DNA of 64,000 nucleotides from Cyclobacteriaceae bacterium. Lineage in GTDB: Bacteria > Bacteroidota > Bacteroidia > Cytophagales > Cyclobacteriaceae. The notes beneath the pieces are model-generated. The model searched no databases. It had not been told where the DNA came from and saw only the letters and a program-made list of their open reading frames with translations. Shown one piece after another: positions 25,490 through 34,182 of the stretch. The DNA lies in contig JALHRJ010000020.1 of the NCBI GenBank assembly GCA_022841475.1, forward strand, positions 16,929 through 80,928. The letters run 5' to 3'. The position numbers and the translations under genes are program-made. Position 1 is the first letter of the stretch. Each line of letters opens with the position of its first letter.

Positions 25490-26842
25490 ATGGCCAATCT
25501 TTATATTGCTATCAATGCAGTAATTGCCAACAAAGTGCGTTCACTTTTAACAGCACTTGGAATCATATTTGGAGTGGCAGCTGTGATTGCCATGTTAGCC
25601 ATTGGTAATGGTGCCCAACAGGAAATTCTTAATCAGATCAAGTTGGTGGGTGTGAATAACATTGTAGTGAAGCCCATTATCGAACAAAAAGAAGAGAATC
25701 TCAATGAACAGGCGAATGGAAAAAAGGAGAAGAAAAAGTTTTCTCCGGGATTAACCATTCGCGATGTGCATAGTATAAAGTCAACGATTCCCGGATTAGC
25801 CCGCGTAAGTCCCGAGATTATTCTCGATACCTATGTAATTCGCGATGGGATTCGGAGATCAGCAAAGTTAGTAGGCGTGGAGCCAGCCTACTTTGAAATT
25901 TATGATTTTCAGTTAGCTGAAGGCCAGCTTTTCAATAGCGAGCAATTAAAAGTTGGTGCACCGGTTTGTATAATTGGTTCGGCCTTGAAGAGCCGTTTTT
26001 TTCCCACCGAGAATCCACTTGGCAAAAGTATTAAAGTAGGACCGCACTGGCTAACGATTGTTGGCGTTCTGCGCGAGCGACTGGTATCTGAAAATAGTAT
26101 CAGTAAGTTGGGTATTCGGGATTTTAATATGGATGTATATGCACCATTGCAAAGTGTTTTAATCCGTTATGAGAATCGGGATCTAATTACAACGGAAGCT
26201 TTGCGCATGGCAGCCATGCGAAGCCGGGGTATGGTGTTTATTTCTTCCTCCAGTGAGTCGGATGCCGAAAGCGAACTCGAGAAAAAGAATTATCATCAGC
26301 TTGATCGACTTGTTATTCAGGTAGACGAGACAACCAAACTTCAGGCTACTGCAGAAATCCTTTCGCGCATGCTTTCGCGTAAGCATTATGAAGTAGTTGA
26401 TTATGAAATTGAGATTCCCGAGTTGTTATTAAAACAACAGCAACGCACCAACGATATCTTTAATTATGTACTGGGAGCGATTGCTGGTATTTCGTTACTC
26501 GTAGGTGGTATTGGGATTATGAATATTATGTTGGCTTCGGTGCTGGAGCGGATCAAGGAAATTGGGTTACGTCTTTCTATAGGCGCACAGAAAAGTGATA
26601 TCGTGCAACAGTTTTTGTTTGAAGCCGTGATGATAAGCGTTAGCGGTGGTTTGATTGGTGTGGTGCTTGGCGTTTCCATGGCTTATGTCGTTTCAATAGT
26701 GGCTGATATTCCTACCATTGTAAGTTTTACTTCTATTTTGCTTTCGTTTGGTGTTGCAGCTACTGTCGGATTGATATTCGGTATTGCACCCGCGCGCAAA
26801 GCAGCCAGTCAGGATCCAATAGCTTCATTACGATATGAATAA
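25490..26842 (+). CDS. ABC transporter permease, MacB/FtsX family, no ATPase domain
   Basis: About 450 residues with the MacB topology: one N-terminal membrane helix (SLLTALGIIFGVAAVIAML), a large periplasmic domain (about 60-320), then three C-terminal helices. The FtsX motif GGIGIMNIMLASVLERIKEIGLRLSIGA is broken into its usual parts near residue 345. The nucleotide-binding half of true MacB is absent. Start taken at ATG 25490; an in-frame GTG at 25454 is possible. The 3' end overlaps the TolC-like gene by 8 bp. Confidence 0.87.
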   Translation: MANLYIAINAVIANKVRSLLTALGIIFGVAAVIAMLAIGNGAQQEILNQIKLVGVNNIVVKPIIEQKEENLNEQANGKKEKKKFSPGLTIRDVHSIKSTIPGLARVSPEIILDTYVIRDGIRRSAKLVGVEPAYFEIYDFQLAEGQLFNSEQLKVGAPVCIIGSALKSRFFPTENPLGKSIKVGPHWLTIVGVLRERLVSENSISKLGIRDFNMDVYAPLQSVLIRYENRDLITTEALRMAAMRSRGMVFISSSSESDAESELEKKNYHQLDRLVIQVDETTKLQATAEILSRMLSRKHYEVVDYEIEIPELLLKQQQRTNDIFNYVLGAIAGISLLVGGIGIMNIMLASVLERIKEIGLRLSIGAQKSDIVQQFLFEAVMISVSGGLIGVVLGVSMAYVVSIVADIPTIVSFTSILLSFGVAATVGLIFGIAPARKAASQDPIASLRYE

Positions 26843-28286
26843 AAAAACACTACTCGTAGGCCTTGCAGTTATTTTGATGTTCCATGCAAGCGCTCAAAAT
26901 ACATTTAGTATCGAAGACATTATCGATCGTGCCAAGCAGCAATCTATTTTCTCGAAGCAAGCCGAAACGCAACGGGAAACAAGCTATTGGCAGTACCGGT
27001 CTTTTCGTACCAATTATAATCCACAGCTTCGGTTAAATGGCAATTTGCCAAGCTATACCAACTACGTAACACCGGTGCGTCAACCTGATGGATCCTTGTT
27101 GTACTTACCGGTTAATCAAATCAATCCTAACCTCAACTTTGCCCTGCAACAACCGCTTGGTTTTTCGGGTGGCACTATATCGGCCAATACAAATTATAAT
27201 TTCTTCAACGACATTACAGCAGACGCGACCCAATGGAGTGGCACCGTGATGAATGTTCAATTAACGCAACCCGTATTTGCCTACAATCCGCTTAAATGGG
27301 ACAAAAGAATTCGTCCCGTTGTCTTTGAAGAATCAAAACGGATTTTTGTAGAGCGTCAGGAGGAGATTTCGCGCGATGCCGTTAGTTTATTTTTTGATGT
27401 ATTGCGGCAGCAGGTGAACGAACAAGTAGCACGATTTAACTTAGCTAATAACGATACTATTTATAAGATTGAACAAGGCCGATATAATATTGGGACTACT
27501 TCACAAGATAAGCTTTTACAAGTTGAATTGCAGTTGTTACGTTCCCGTCAGGAAGTTGCGCAGGCCCAGTTGGAATTAGAAAACGCACGTCTTCAATTAC
27601 GCGCTTATATTGGTTTGCAGGATGGAGATGATTTCGCGTTGATACTTCCTGATAATATTCCGGCCTTTGATGTGCTGGTGGAGGACGCGTTGACGTATGC
27701 CAGGCTTAATCGGGCCGACTACATTGGATTTGAGCGAAGGAGATTAGAAGCAGAAAGTGAAGTTGCACAAGCAAAGGGTCAGCGTTACCAAACAACACTC
27801 ACGGCTTCCTATGGATTGAATAATGTAGGCACCTCGGTTTCTGATTTATATGACAATCCATCACAGCAACAAATTGCCAATATTGGGTTTAATGTACCCT
27901 TGGTAGATTGGGGTCGCAGAAAGGCACTGATGCAAACCGCTCTTGCTAATAAAAAGTTGAGAGATTATGAGATTGAGCAAAGTAAAATAATCTTTGAGCA
28001 GGAGATCATTACAAAAGTGCGTCAGTTTGAAATGATGCGGTTACAAATCGAGATAACCAAAAAATCAGATGAAGTTGCACAGGAGCGTTACAATGTTGCC
28101 CAAAACAGATACCTGATTGGTAAAATTGACATCACCAATTTGAATATCGCGCTCACAGAAAAGGATAGTGCCAAAAGAAGTTATCTCGATGCCCTCAAAT
28201 CATTCTGGACTGCCTACTATGATCTGCGTAGACTGACTCTTTATGATTTTGCAAATAAGAGATTACTTTATATTCCGGAGAATTAG
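26835..28286 (+). CDS. TolC family outer membrane efflux protein
   Basis: A 483-residue outer-membrane channel with signal peptide ending HASAQN. It has two internally related halves of coiled-coil and beta strands, with helix stretches such as LQLLRSRQEVAQAQLELENARLQ and LNRADYIGFERRRLEAE. The end QNRYLIGKIDITNLNIALTEKDSAKRSYLDAL is typical of the family. It is coupled by overlap to the permease gene and completes a tripartite exporter of unknown cargo, possibly peptide, siderophore or macrolide-like. Confidence 0.88.
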   Translation: MNKKTLLVGLAVILMFHASAQNTFSIEDIIDRAKQQSIFSKQAETQRETSYWQYRSFRTNYNPQLRLNGNLPSYTNYVTPVRQPDGSLLYLPVNQINPNLNFALQQPLGFSGGTISANTNYNFFNDITADATQWSGTVMNVQLTQPVFAYNPLKWDKRIRPVVFEESKRIFVERQEEISRDAVSLFFDVLRQQVNEQVARFNLANNDTIYKIEQGRYNIGTTSQDKLLQVELQLLRSRQEVAQAQLELENARLQLRAYIGLQDGDDFALILPDNIPAFDVLVEDALTYARLNRADYIGFERRRLEAESEVAQAKGQRYQTTLTASYGLNNVGTSVSDLYDNPSQQQIANIGFNVPLVDWGRRKALMQTALANKKLRDYEIEQSKIIFEQEIITKVRQFEMMRLQIEITKKSDEVAQERYNVAQNRYLIGKIDITNLNIALTEKDSAKRSYLDALKSFWTAYYDLRRLTLYDFANKRLLYIPEN

Positions 28287-28413
28287 GAGCTTTAGTTTTG
28301 TTTCTGCAAGTGATCAAAAATAGAACTTCTTCACGAGCAAGGGTTTCTCAATCCTGCTACGCAACAAGGTGAATATATTTCATTTCCTTTGTAAGGTATT
28401 TTAACCTTTGCGT

Positions 28414-29829
28414 ATGAGCCAGCAAAATAATTTTTTGACCCCGGAGTTTTTATTAACAACCAGCACTTCCGAAGCGCTCTATGAAAAGTTTGCAGCTCCA
28501 TGTGGTATTATTGATTATCACAATCACCTCTCCCCAAAAGATATTGCTGAAAACAGACAGTTCAGCAACCTGACGGAAGCCTGGTTAGCAGGAGATCATT
28601 ATAAATGGCGTGCCATGCGCATCAACGGCATCAATGAAAAATATTGCACGGGCGATGCCAATCCTGAAGAAAAATTCAAAGCCTGGGCTGAAACGGTTCC
28701 GTATACTGTTCGTAACCCTTTGTATCATTGGACTCACCTGGAATTAAAAAATTATTTCGGCATTACTGAAATGCTGAATAAAGATTCGGCCGCCCGTATT
28801 TATGCTCTATGCTCTGAAAAATTACAACAACCAAATTTCAGGGTACAGTCATTATTAAACAACATGAAGGTGGAAGTAGTTGGTACCACGGATGACCCCA
28901 CTGACTCGCTGAGCTATCATAAACAATTTGCTCAGCAAAATGCGGGTTTTAAAATGGTGCCATCCTACCGGCCCGACAAAACGTACACCACAGGCGATGT
29001 AGTAGCCTACAATCAGTACGTAGATAGATTGGAAGCAGCTTCGAATCGTTCTATTAGCACGTTTAACGACTTACTGAATGTATTACAAAACCGAATCGAT
29101 TTCTTTGATACCATGGGATGCCGCGCATCGGATCATGGACTTGAATATTTATTTTATGATGAGCAGGCAGAGAATAAAGCGCCCGCTTTGTTCTTAAAAT
29201 TGAGAAGTGGAAAGGCAATTGATACTCTTGAACAAGATTTATTTCGGTGTGCTGTGATGTTAACTCTTTCGCGCGCGTATCATGCAAAAGGTTGGGCACA
29301 GCAGTTTCACATCGGAGCGATCCGAAATAATAATTCGCGCATGATGCGAACGATTGGTGCCGATACCGGCTTCGATTCTATTGGAGATTTTCCGCAGGCG
29401 AAACATATGTCGCGTTACCTCAATGCCTTAGATACAACGAATCAATTAGCTAAAACGATTTTATATAATCTTAACCCGGCCGACAATGAGGTGTTTGCCA
29501 CGATGTTGGGTAATTTTTCTGATGGCTCCATACAAGGGAAAATTCAATGGGGAAGTGGGTGGTGGTTTTTAGATCAGAAGGATGGAATGGAAAAACAACT
29601 CAATACACTTTCCAACATGGGCTTGCTTTCCCGCTTTGTCGGTATGGTAACGGATTCGCGAAGTTTTCTTTCTTTTCCACGCCACGAATATTTTAGAAGG
29701 ATACTCTGCGATTTAATCGGTCGTGATGTTGCAAAAGGCGAACTGCCTGATGATTTGAATCTATTGGGAGGCATCGTAAAAGATATCTGTCATGATAATG
29801 CTGAAAGGTACTTTGGTTTTGCTCGCTAA
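28414..29829 (+). CDS. uxaC: Glucuronate isomerase
   Basis: Converts glucuronate to fructuronate and galacturonate to tagaturonate. It is about 471 residues, the usual length. The metal-binding motif is in IIDYHNHLSP near residue 35. Other family blocks are TDDPTDSLSYH, KGWAQQFHIGAIRNNN and FVGMVTDSRSFLSFPRHEYFRR near the C-terminus. Start taken at ATG 28414 because the upstream TTG at 28408 lies inside a promoter-like TTTG word. First gene of the hexuronate cluster, convergent with uxaA. Confidence 0.95.
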   Translation: MSQQNNFLTPEFLLTTSTSEALYEKFAAPCGIIDYHNHLSPKDIAENRQFSNLTEAWLAGDHYKWRAMRINGINEKYCTGDANPEEKFKAWAETVPYTVRNPLYHWTHLELKNYFGITEMLNKDSAARIYALCSEKLQQPNFRVQSLLNNMKVEVVGTTDDPTDSLSYHKQFAQQNAGFKMVPSYRPDKTYTTGDVVAYNQYVDRLEAASNRSISTFNDLLNVLQNRIDFFDTMGCRASDHGLEYLFYDEQAENKAPALFLKLRSGKAIDTLEQDLFRCAVMLTLSRAYHAKGWAQQFHIGAIRNNNSRMMRTIGADTGFDSIGDFPQAKHMSRYLNALDTTNQLAKTILYNLNPADNEVFATMLGNFSDGSIQGKIQWGSGWWFLDQKDGMEKQLNTLSNMGLLSRFVGMVTDSRSFLSFPRHEYFRRILCDLIGRDVAKGELPDDLNLLGGIVKDICHDNAERYFGFAR

Positions 29830-29910
29830 ATTATGCGTGTGATTGTCAGTTTTGTTAAAAAATTTCGCTGTTCAAATATTTGAAGATCAATTGGTTACGC
29901 ACAAATCACA

Positions 29911-29938
29911 AGAAATGTATCGTAAATGATACATTTCT
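29911..29938. terminator. Hairpin between convergent uxaC and uxaA
   Basis: Perfect 11-bp inverted repeat AGAAATGTATC / GATACATTTCT with loop GTAAAT, between converging genes. The T tracts after it are weak, so terminator action in both directions is likely but not certain. A 14-base palindrome TTCAAATATTTGAA stands at 29871-29884. Confidence 0.5.
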
Positions 29939-29950
29939 ATTTATGCATGC

Positions 29951-31597
29951 CTACAATGAAACACCCCGTTTCCATGGAATAAAATCATCCTGACTTAAAT
30001 CAACTGCTTTGGGCTTTAATCGGCCACTCGCCACTTCAATTACAAAGTCAAGAATTTCGGCCCCCATTTGCTCAATATCTTTCTCACCAGAAATAATTGG
30101 TCCACAATTGATGTCAACAATATCCGGCATCTTTTGCGCAAGCTTTGTATTGGTGGAAACTTTGATTACAGGTGTAATCGGATTGCCCGTAGGTGTGCCT
30201 AACCCTGTAGTAAACAACATTACATTGGCACCGGCTCCAGCCATCGCGGTAGTACTTTCAACATCGTTGCCGGGTGTACATAATAATGTGAGTCCGGGTT
30301 CTTTTACATATTCACCATAGTCTAATACATCCGTTACCGGAGAAGTGCCGCCTTTCTTTGCGGCTCCGGCCGATTTCATTGCATCCGTTATCAACCCATC
30401 TTTAATGTTGCCCGGTGAAGGATTCATATCAAAACCAGAACCCACTGACTCCGCTGCGCGTGAATAAGCACGCATTAATTGTGTAAAGCGGCCGGCTACC
30501 TTATTGTTTGTAGTGCGGTTGATCAGTTCTTGTTCTACTCCGCATAATTCAGGAAACTCAGAAAGAATTGTTGAACCGCCCAGGGCCGCAATTAAATCAG
30601 CGGTGTGACCTATTGCCGGGTTGGCAGAGATACCTGAAAAACCATCCGATCCTCCGCACTCTAATCCCACCACCAATTTATTGAGTGGTGCAGGCTTTCG
30701 TGTTTGTTTGTTAGCTTCTGTCAAGGCAAAAAATGTTTCACGAATGGCACGGGCTAGTAGGTCTTGCTCGGTTCCTTCGGTTTGTTGTTCCAAAACAAGT
30801 AATGGTTTGGCAAAGGCCGGGTTATGTTGTTTAATTTTTTCTTGCAGTATGGAAGTTTGTGCATGTTGGCAACCCAAACTTAAAACTGTTGCACCGGCTA
30901 CATTAGGATTATTGATATACCCTGCCAGCAAGGCGCACAGCGCGTCCGAATCTTGCCGGGTGCCACCACACCCACCTTCGTGCGTTAAAAATTTTATTCC
31001 ATCAATGTTATCAAATAGTTTATGGCGGGTGGGAGCATTAAAATCCTGAAAGGAAGTTTTATTGATCTGATCAGTTGCACCTTGCCGATACAGATCCACC
31101 AACTCGTTTACATAACTCTTGTAAGGATTGTGTTTACCAAAGCCGAGGGCTTCTTCAAAGGCTTCGCGGATAACATTGACATTCCGGTTTTCGCAAAATA
31201 CCAAAGGCACCACAATCCAATAGTTGGCTGTGCCCACTTGTCCATCCGGGCGATGATAACCTAAAAACGTTTTGTCTTTCCATGCACTCACATCGGGTGC
31301 CTGCCAGGTAAATGTTTTGGTTCTTCCCGAATAAGCTGCGGCTTCATGTTTTACATTTTGTGTAGTAATGGCGCTTCCTTCGGGGATGGTGGTAATTGCT
31401 TTTCCTACGACCACGCCATACATGATAATCTCTTCACCCGGTTGCAAGGTTCTTTCTACAAACTTATGTTTAGCTGGAATTGCATGCACAAGCGTAATCA
31501 GTCGGTTGTTGTATGCTATTTTTTCACCGGCTGATAAATCGGTAAGTGCAACCCATACCGTATCGGCCGGGTTTATCTTCAACACGTTGGTGCCCAT
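29951..31597 (-). CDS. uxaA: Altronate dehydratase (UxaA family)
   Basis: Dehydrates altronate to 2-keto-3-deoxygluconate. It has 548 residues with an N-terminal SAF domain (about residues 10-90) and a C-terminal UxaA/GarD domain. Conserved blocks include THEGGCGGTRQDS, VLSLGCQHAQTS, GLECGGSDGFSG and DINCGPIISGEKDIEQMG; the cysteines and histidines fit an iron centre. Divergent from kdgK across 85 bp, so the two may share control. The cluster supplies steps 1, 3, 4 and 5 of the galacturonate route but no reductase. Confidence 0.93.
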   Translation of the reverse strand: MGTNVLKINPADTVWVALTDLSAGEKIAYNNRLITLVHAIPAKHKFVERTLQPGEEIIMYGVVVGKAITTIPEGSAITTQNVKHEAAAYSGRTKTFTWQAPDVSAWKDKTFLGYHRPDGQVGTANYWIVVPLVFCENRNVNVIREAFEEALGFGKHNPYKSYVNELVDLYRQGATDQINKTSFQDFNAPTRHKLFDNIDGIKFLTHEGGCGGTRQDSDALCALLAGYINNPNVAGATVLSLGCQHAQTSILQEKIKQHNPAFAKPLLVLEQQTEGTEQDLLARAIRETFFALTEANKQTRKPAPLNKLVVGLECGGSDGFSGISANPAIGHTADLIAALGGSTILSEFPELCGVEQELINRTTNNKVAGRFTQLMRAYSRAAESVGSGFDMNPSPGNIKDGLITDAMKSAGAAKKGGTSPVTDVLDYGEYVKEPGLTLLCTPGNDVESTTAMAGAGANVMLFTTGLGTPTGNPITPVIKVSTNTKLAQKMPDIVDINCGPIISGEKDIEQMGAEILDFVIEVASGRLKPKAVDLSQDDFIPWKRGVSL

Positions 31598-31682
31598 GGA
31601 GCCTTATTAACTTTCGTGATTAAGTGGGTGAAGGTATTAATTTTTAATGTTTATGGTGTATTTTTAAAACAGATTCCTCTTA

Positions 31683-32681
31683 ATGAAGAAAAAAGTTATT
31701 TCACTGGGCGATGTTATGATGCGGCTTTCCACGCCTGGCTCTTCCCGCTTTACCCAAACAGAGATGTTTAATATTCTCTATGCAGGTTCGGAGGGTAATG
31801 TGGCCTCGGCCTTGGCAGGTTGGGGAGTTCATGCAGTTCACGTCACCCGTTTTCCGGACAGCGATTTAGGAAGAGCAGCCACGGCATCGCTGCGAAAATT
31901 CGGTGTGGATACGGGTTCTATCGTATACGGAGATGAGCGTATGGGTCTATATTTTCTTGAGAATGGTGCCATGCAGCGATCTTCAAAAATTATTTACGAC
32001 CGGTTTGATTCAGCCTTTGCCCACATTCAACCAGGTATGATTGATTGGAGTGAAGTGATGAAGGATGCGCAGTGGTTTCATTGGTCTGGAATTACCCCGG
32101 CACTTTCGCAAGGCGCAGCGGATGTTTGCAAAGAAGCTTTACTAGTTGCGCGGAAGCTGGGCGTTACGATTTCTGCGGATATCAATTATCGAAGAAACTT
32201 ATGGCAATATGGCAAACAAGCCATTGATATTATGCCCGGGTTGATTGAACTTTCTGATATTGTCGTAGGTGGAGTGACTGATTTTGAAAATAGTTTGGGG
32301 ATTTCTGTTTCTGATTTTGAAATGGGATGCAAAGAAGTTCAGAAAAAAAATCCGGCTGTAAAGAAAATTGCCAATATACATCGTGAGTCCATCAGTTCAT
32401 CACATAACAAAATAGAAGGACTGCTTTGGACGGGTAAAGAACTTCTGAGATCACAGCAATACGATCTTACTCATATTGTTGACCGGGTGGGTGCGGGTGA
32501 TGCCTTTATGGCCGGATTAATTTTTGGCTGGACAAACGAGAAGACAGACAAACAAACACTTGAATTTGCCACCTCCTCGTGTGCCTTAAAGCATACTGTT
32601 GAAGGCGATGTGAACGTGTGTACCGTGCAGGAGATTGAATCTGTTTTGAATGGCATTAATGTTGGTAAACTGTTACGATAA
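31683..32681 (+). CDS. kdgK: 2-Keto-3-deoxygluconate kinase (PfkB family)
   Basis: Phosphorylates 2-keto-3-deoxygluconate to KDPG. It has 332 residues of the ribokinase fold: substrate region GDVMMRLSTPG at the N-terminus and GSEGNVASALAGWGVHAVHVTRF. The catalytic anion-hole motif is DRVGAGDAFMAGLIFG near residue 265, with the aspartate as base. Its partner eda starts 3 bp after its stop, making the substrate assignment strong although sequence alone only shows a sugar kinase. Confidence 0.9.
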   Translation: MKKKVISLGDVMMRLSTPGSSRFTQTEMFNILYAGSEGNVASALAGWGVHAVHVTRFPDSDLGRAATASLRKFGVDTGSIVYGDERMGLYFLENGAMQRSSKIIYDRFDSAFAHIQPGMIDWSEVMKDAQWFHWSGITPALSQGAADVCKEALLVARKLGVTISADINYRRNLWQYGKQAIDIMPGLIELSDIVVGGVTDFENSLGISVSDFEMGCKEVQKKNPAVKKIANIHRESISSSHNKIEGLLWTGKELLRSQQYDLTHIVDRVGAGDAFMAGLIFGWTNEKTDKQTLEFATSSCALKHTVEGDVNVCTVQEIESVLNGINVGKLLR

Positions 32682-32684
32682 GAA

Positions 32685-33356
32685 ATGATATTTACTAAGC
32701 AACAAATTGTTTCAGCTATGAAGGAGACAGGATTTATTCCTTTGCTCTCTCATAACAACCCTGAAGTGTCTCAAAAAGCTATGGAGGCTGCGTATCGCGG
32801 AGGGGTACGTGTATTTGAATACACCAACCGGCATTCAAATTCATTTGAGGTATTTGACCAACTGTTGAAGTCGGTTGAATCCTTACCCGGTATGATGTTA
32901 GGCATTGGCACCATCATGGATAAGGAAACGACATTGAAGTTTATTGCAGCCGGAGCCCATTTCATTATCTCACCAATACTAAATATTGAAATGGCGCCAG
33001 CCTGTCACGAATATGATAAACTATGGATACCGGGTTGCGCCACGTTAACTGAGATTGTAACAGCCAGGCAACAAGGAGCCGAAGTAATAAAAGTGTTTCC
33101 AGGATCGGTGCTAGGGCCAGGCTTTGTAAAAGCCATTATGCCTGTGGTACCTGATCTTCAACTTATGATTACCGGAGGGGTTGAGCCAACCGAGAAAAGT
33201 ATTTCAGAGTGGTTTGGTGCCGGGGCCACTTGCGTGGGATTAGGTTCACAGTTATTTACGAAGGAAGTTTTCGAAAAGCAGGATTGGACTCGGATCGAGG
33301 AAACTGTTCGGTATGTTTTGGACGTGATTAAGAGAGTGAAACAAAAAACCACATAG
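32685..33356 (+). CDS. eda: KDPG/KHG aldolase
   Basis: Cleaves 2-keto-3-deoxy-6-phosphogluconate to pyruvate and glyceraldehyde 3-phosphate. It has 223 residues of the class I aldolase fold. The catalytic glutamate lies in VRVFEYTNR (about E45) and the Schiff-base lysine in VIKVFPGS (about K136). The phosphate-binding stretch ITGGVEPTEKS is also present. Last step of the hexuronate cluster. Its stop codon lies within a hairpin repeat. Confidence 0.94.
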   Translation: MIFTKQQIVSAMKETGFIPLLSHNNPEVSQKAMEAAYRGGVRVFEYTNRHSNSFEVFDQLLKSVESLPGMMLGIGTIMDKETTLKFIAAGAHFIISPILNIEMAPACHEYDKLWIPGCATLTEIVTARQQGAEVIKVFPGSVLGPGFVKAIMPVVPDLQLMITGGVEPTEKSISEWFGAGATCVGLGSQLFTKEVFEKQDWTRIEETVRYVLDVIKRVKQKTT

Positions 33357-33408
33357 GAACATAGTAAACATAGTTTGATTATTCTATGTGAGCTATGTGT
33401 CTATGTGG
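33349..33408. repeat. Triple ACATAG/CTATGT inverted repeat
   Basis: Three ACATAG words (33351-33356, 33359-33364, 33368-33373) face three CTATGT words (33384-33389, 33393-33398, 33401-33406) across a 10-base loop. The outer stem is CCACATAG / CTATGTGG. The left arm includes the last codons of eda. It probably folds as a long imperfect hairpin and may end eda transcription. Confidence 0.65.
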
Positions 33409-33619
33409 GGTAGAAAATAAAGAGCAGTAACCAAATTCCGGTATAATTAAGCGGAGAGATCTCCTTCAGCCTTGCTTTCAATTCGGGTTTAATACTACGT
33501 CCGTCAATAAACTGATGGACGCTTCCTTTGGTGATTTTCTCATTCTTCCGTGTCAGCTCTTTTAAGGCTTCATAGGGATTGGAAAAACCTTCTTTTCTCA
33601 ACACAGTTTGTATTGCTCC
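33401..33619 (-). pseudogene. Displaced 3' fragment of purB
   Basis: Encodes about 70 residues matching the C-terminus of PurB at 39887-41227: RKEGFSNPYEALKELTRKNE is identical, then KITKGSVHQFIDG and ELKARLKEISPLNYTGI match with changes. By eye the best 79 bases differ from the intact gene at about 8 positions. Similarity stops abruptly near 33619. It is on the same strand as purB, 6.3 kb downstream of it, so the two ends form a direct repeat around 33.6-39.9 kb. Confidence 0.85.
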
Positions 33620-33918
33620 TTACGCGAAATAGGTGATGCCAAGGGCTGATTGCAGCATGTCTTCTCATGCTTTTTGACCGCCTCTTGATATTCGAAAATT
33701 AACACTAGGCGGTTTTGCGAATGGAAGGTTATTGTATGTGCCGGAGGAGTGATTGATAGAGAAATAAAAGACCCTAGAACGGGTACCTGAATCAATCTAT
33801 AATCTTTTCGAGGTTCAGAAAGAACACACTTGTACACCTTCTGACTCCCAGTTATCATGGCCTCCGTAAATTAAAGTTTGCCTAGCCAATTTGTTCTTTT
33901 GGAGTTGGTAAAAAAACT

Positions 33919-34182
33919 TCAGGTTATTGAAAAAATCCGGGTTGAACTGTCTCCGAAAGTTTTATTTCCACAGAATGACAATACGTGCCCTGATCTAATT
34001 AATGCATCTATTTCATGCCCGGTAATATCGCGGAAGTAATACAGATTACTCTCCTTGACAATATTGTGCCTTAATTTTATCATTTCGCCCATCACTATCG
34101 TTTCAAATAAAGCACCTTTGAGCGGATGATCAGATAGATAAATCGAAATAATAGTATTATTATTTTCTATTTTAAAGAAATC
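33919..34182 (-). pseudogene. Remnant of a DUF4143-type AAA ATPase
   Basis: The frame reads YLSDHPLKGALFETIVMGEM, then NLYYFRDITGHEIDALI, the hallmark of the C-terminal DUF4143 domain of ATP-binding proteins found in many accessory loci. There is no start codon, no AAA domain upstream (stop codons precede it) and a stop at about 33919, so both ends are lost. It lies just inside the purB-flanked segment. The remainder of the gap 33620-33918 shows no convincing gene. Confidence 0.75.

Noticed and set aside
29871..29884. Palindrome TTCAAATATTTGAA as an operator of the hexuronate genes
   Set aside because: It lies between convergent 3' ends, and no matching site was seen in the uxaA-kdgK divergent region.
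33349..33408. CRISPR-like repeated hexamers
   Set aside because: The units are inverted, 6 bases long and without spacers of constant size, so this is a hairpin and not an array.
33598..33858. Open frame of 86 codons on the minus strand (starts MITGSQKVYKCVLSEPRKDY)
   Set aside because: Its end is a frame through the purB fragment, and no family or partner is visible. It may be a chance frame or a remnant; not supported enough to call.
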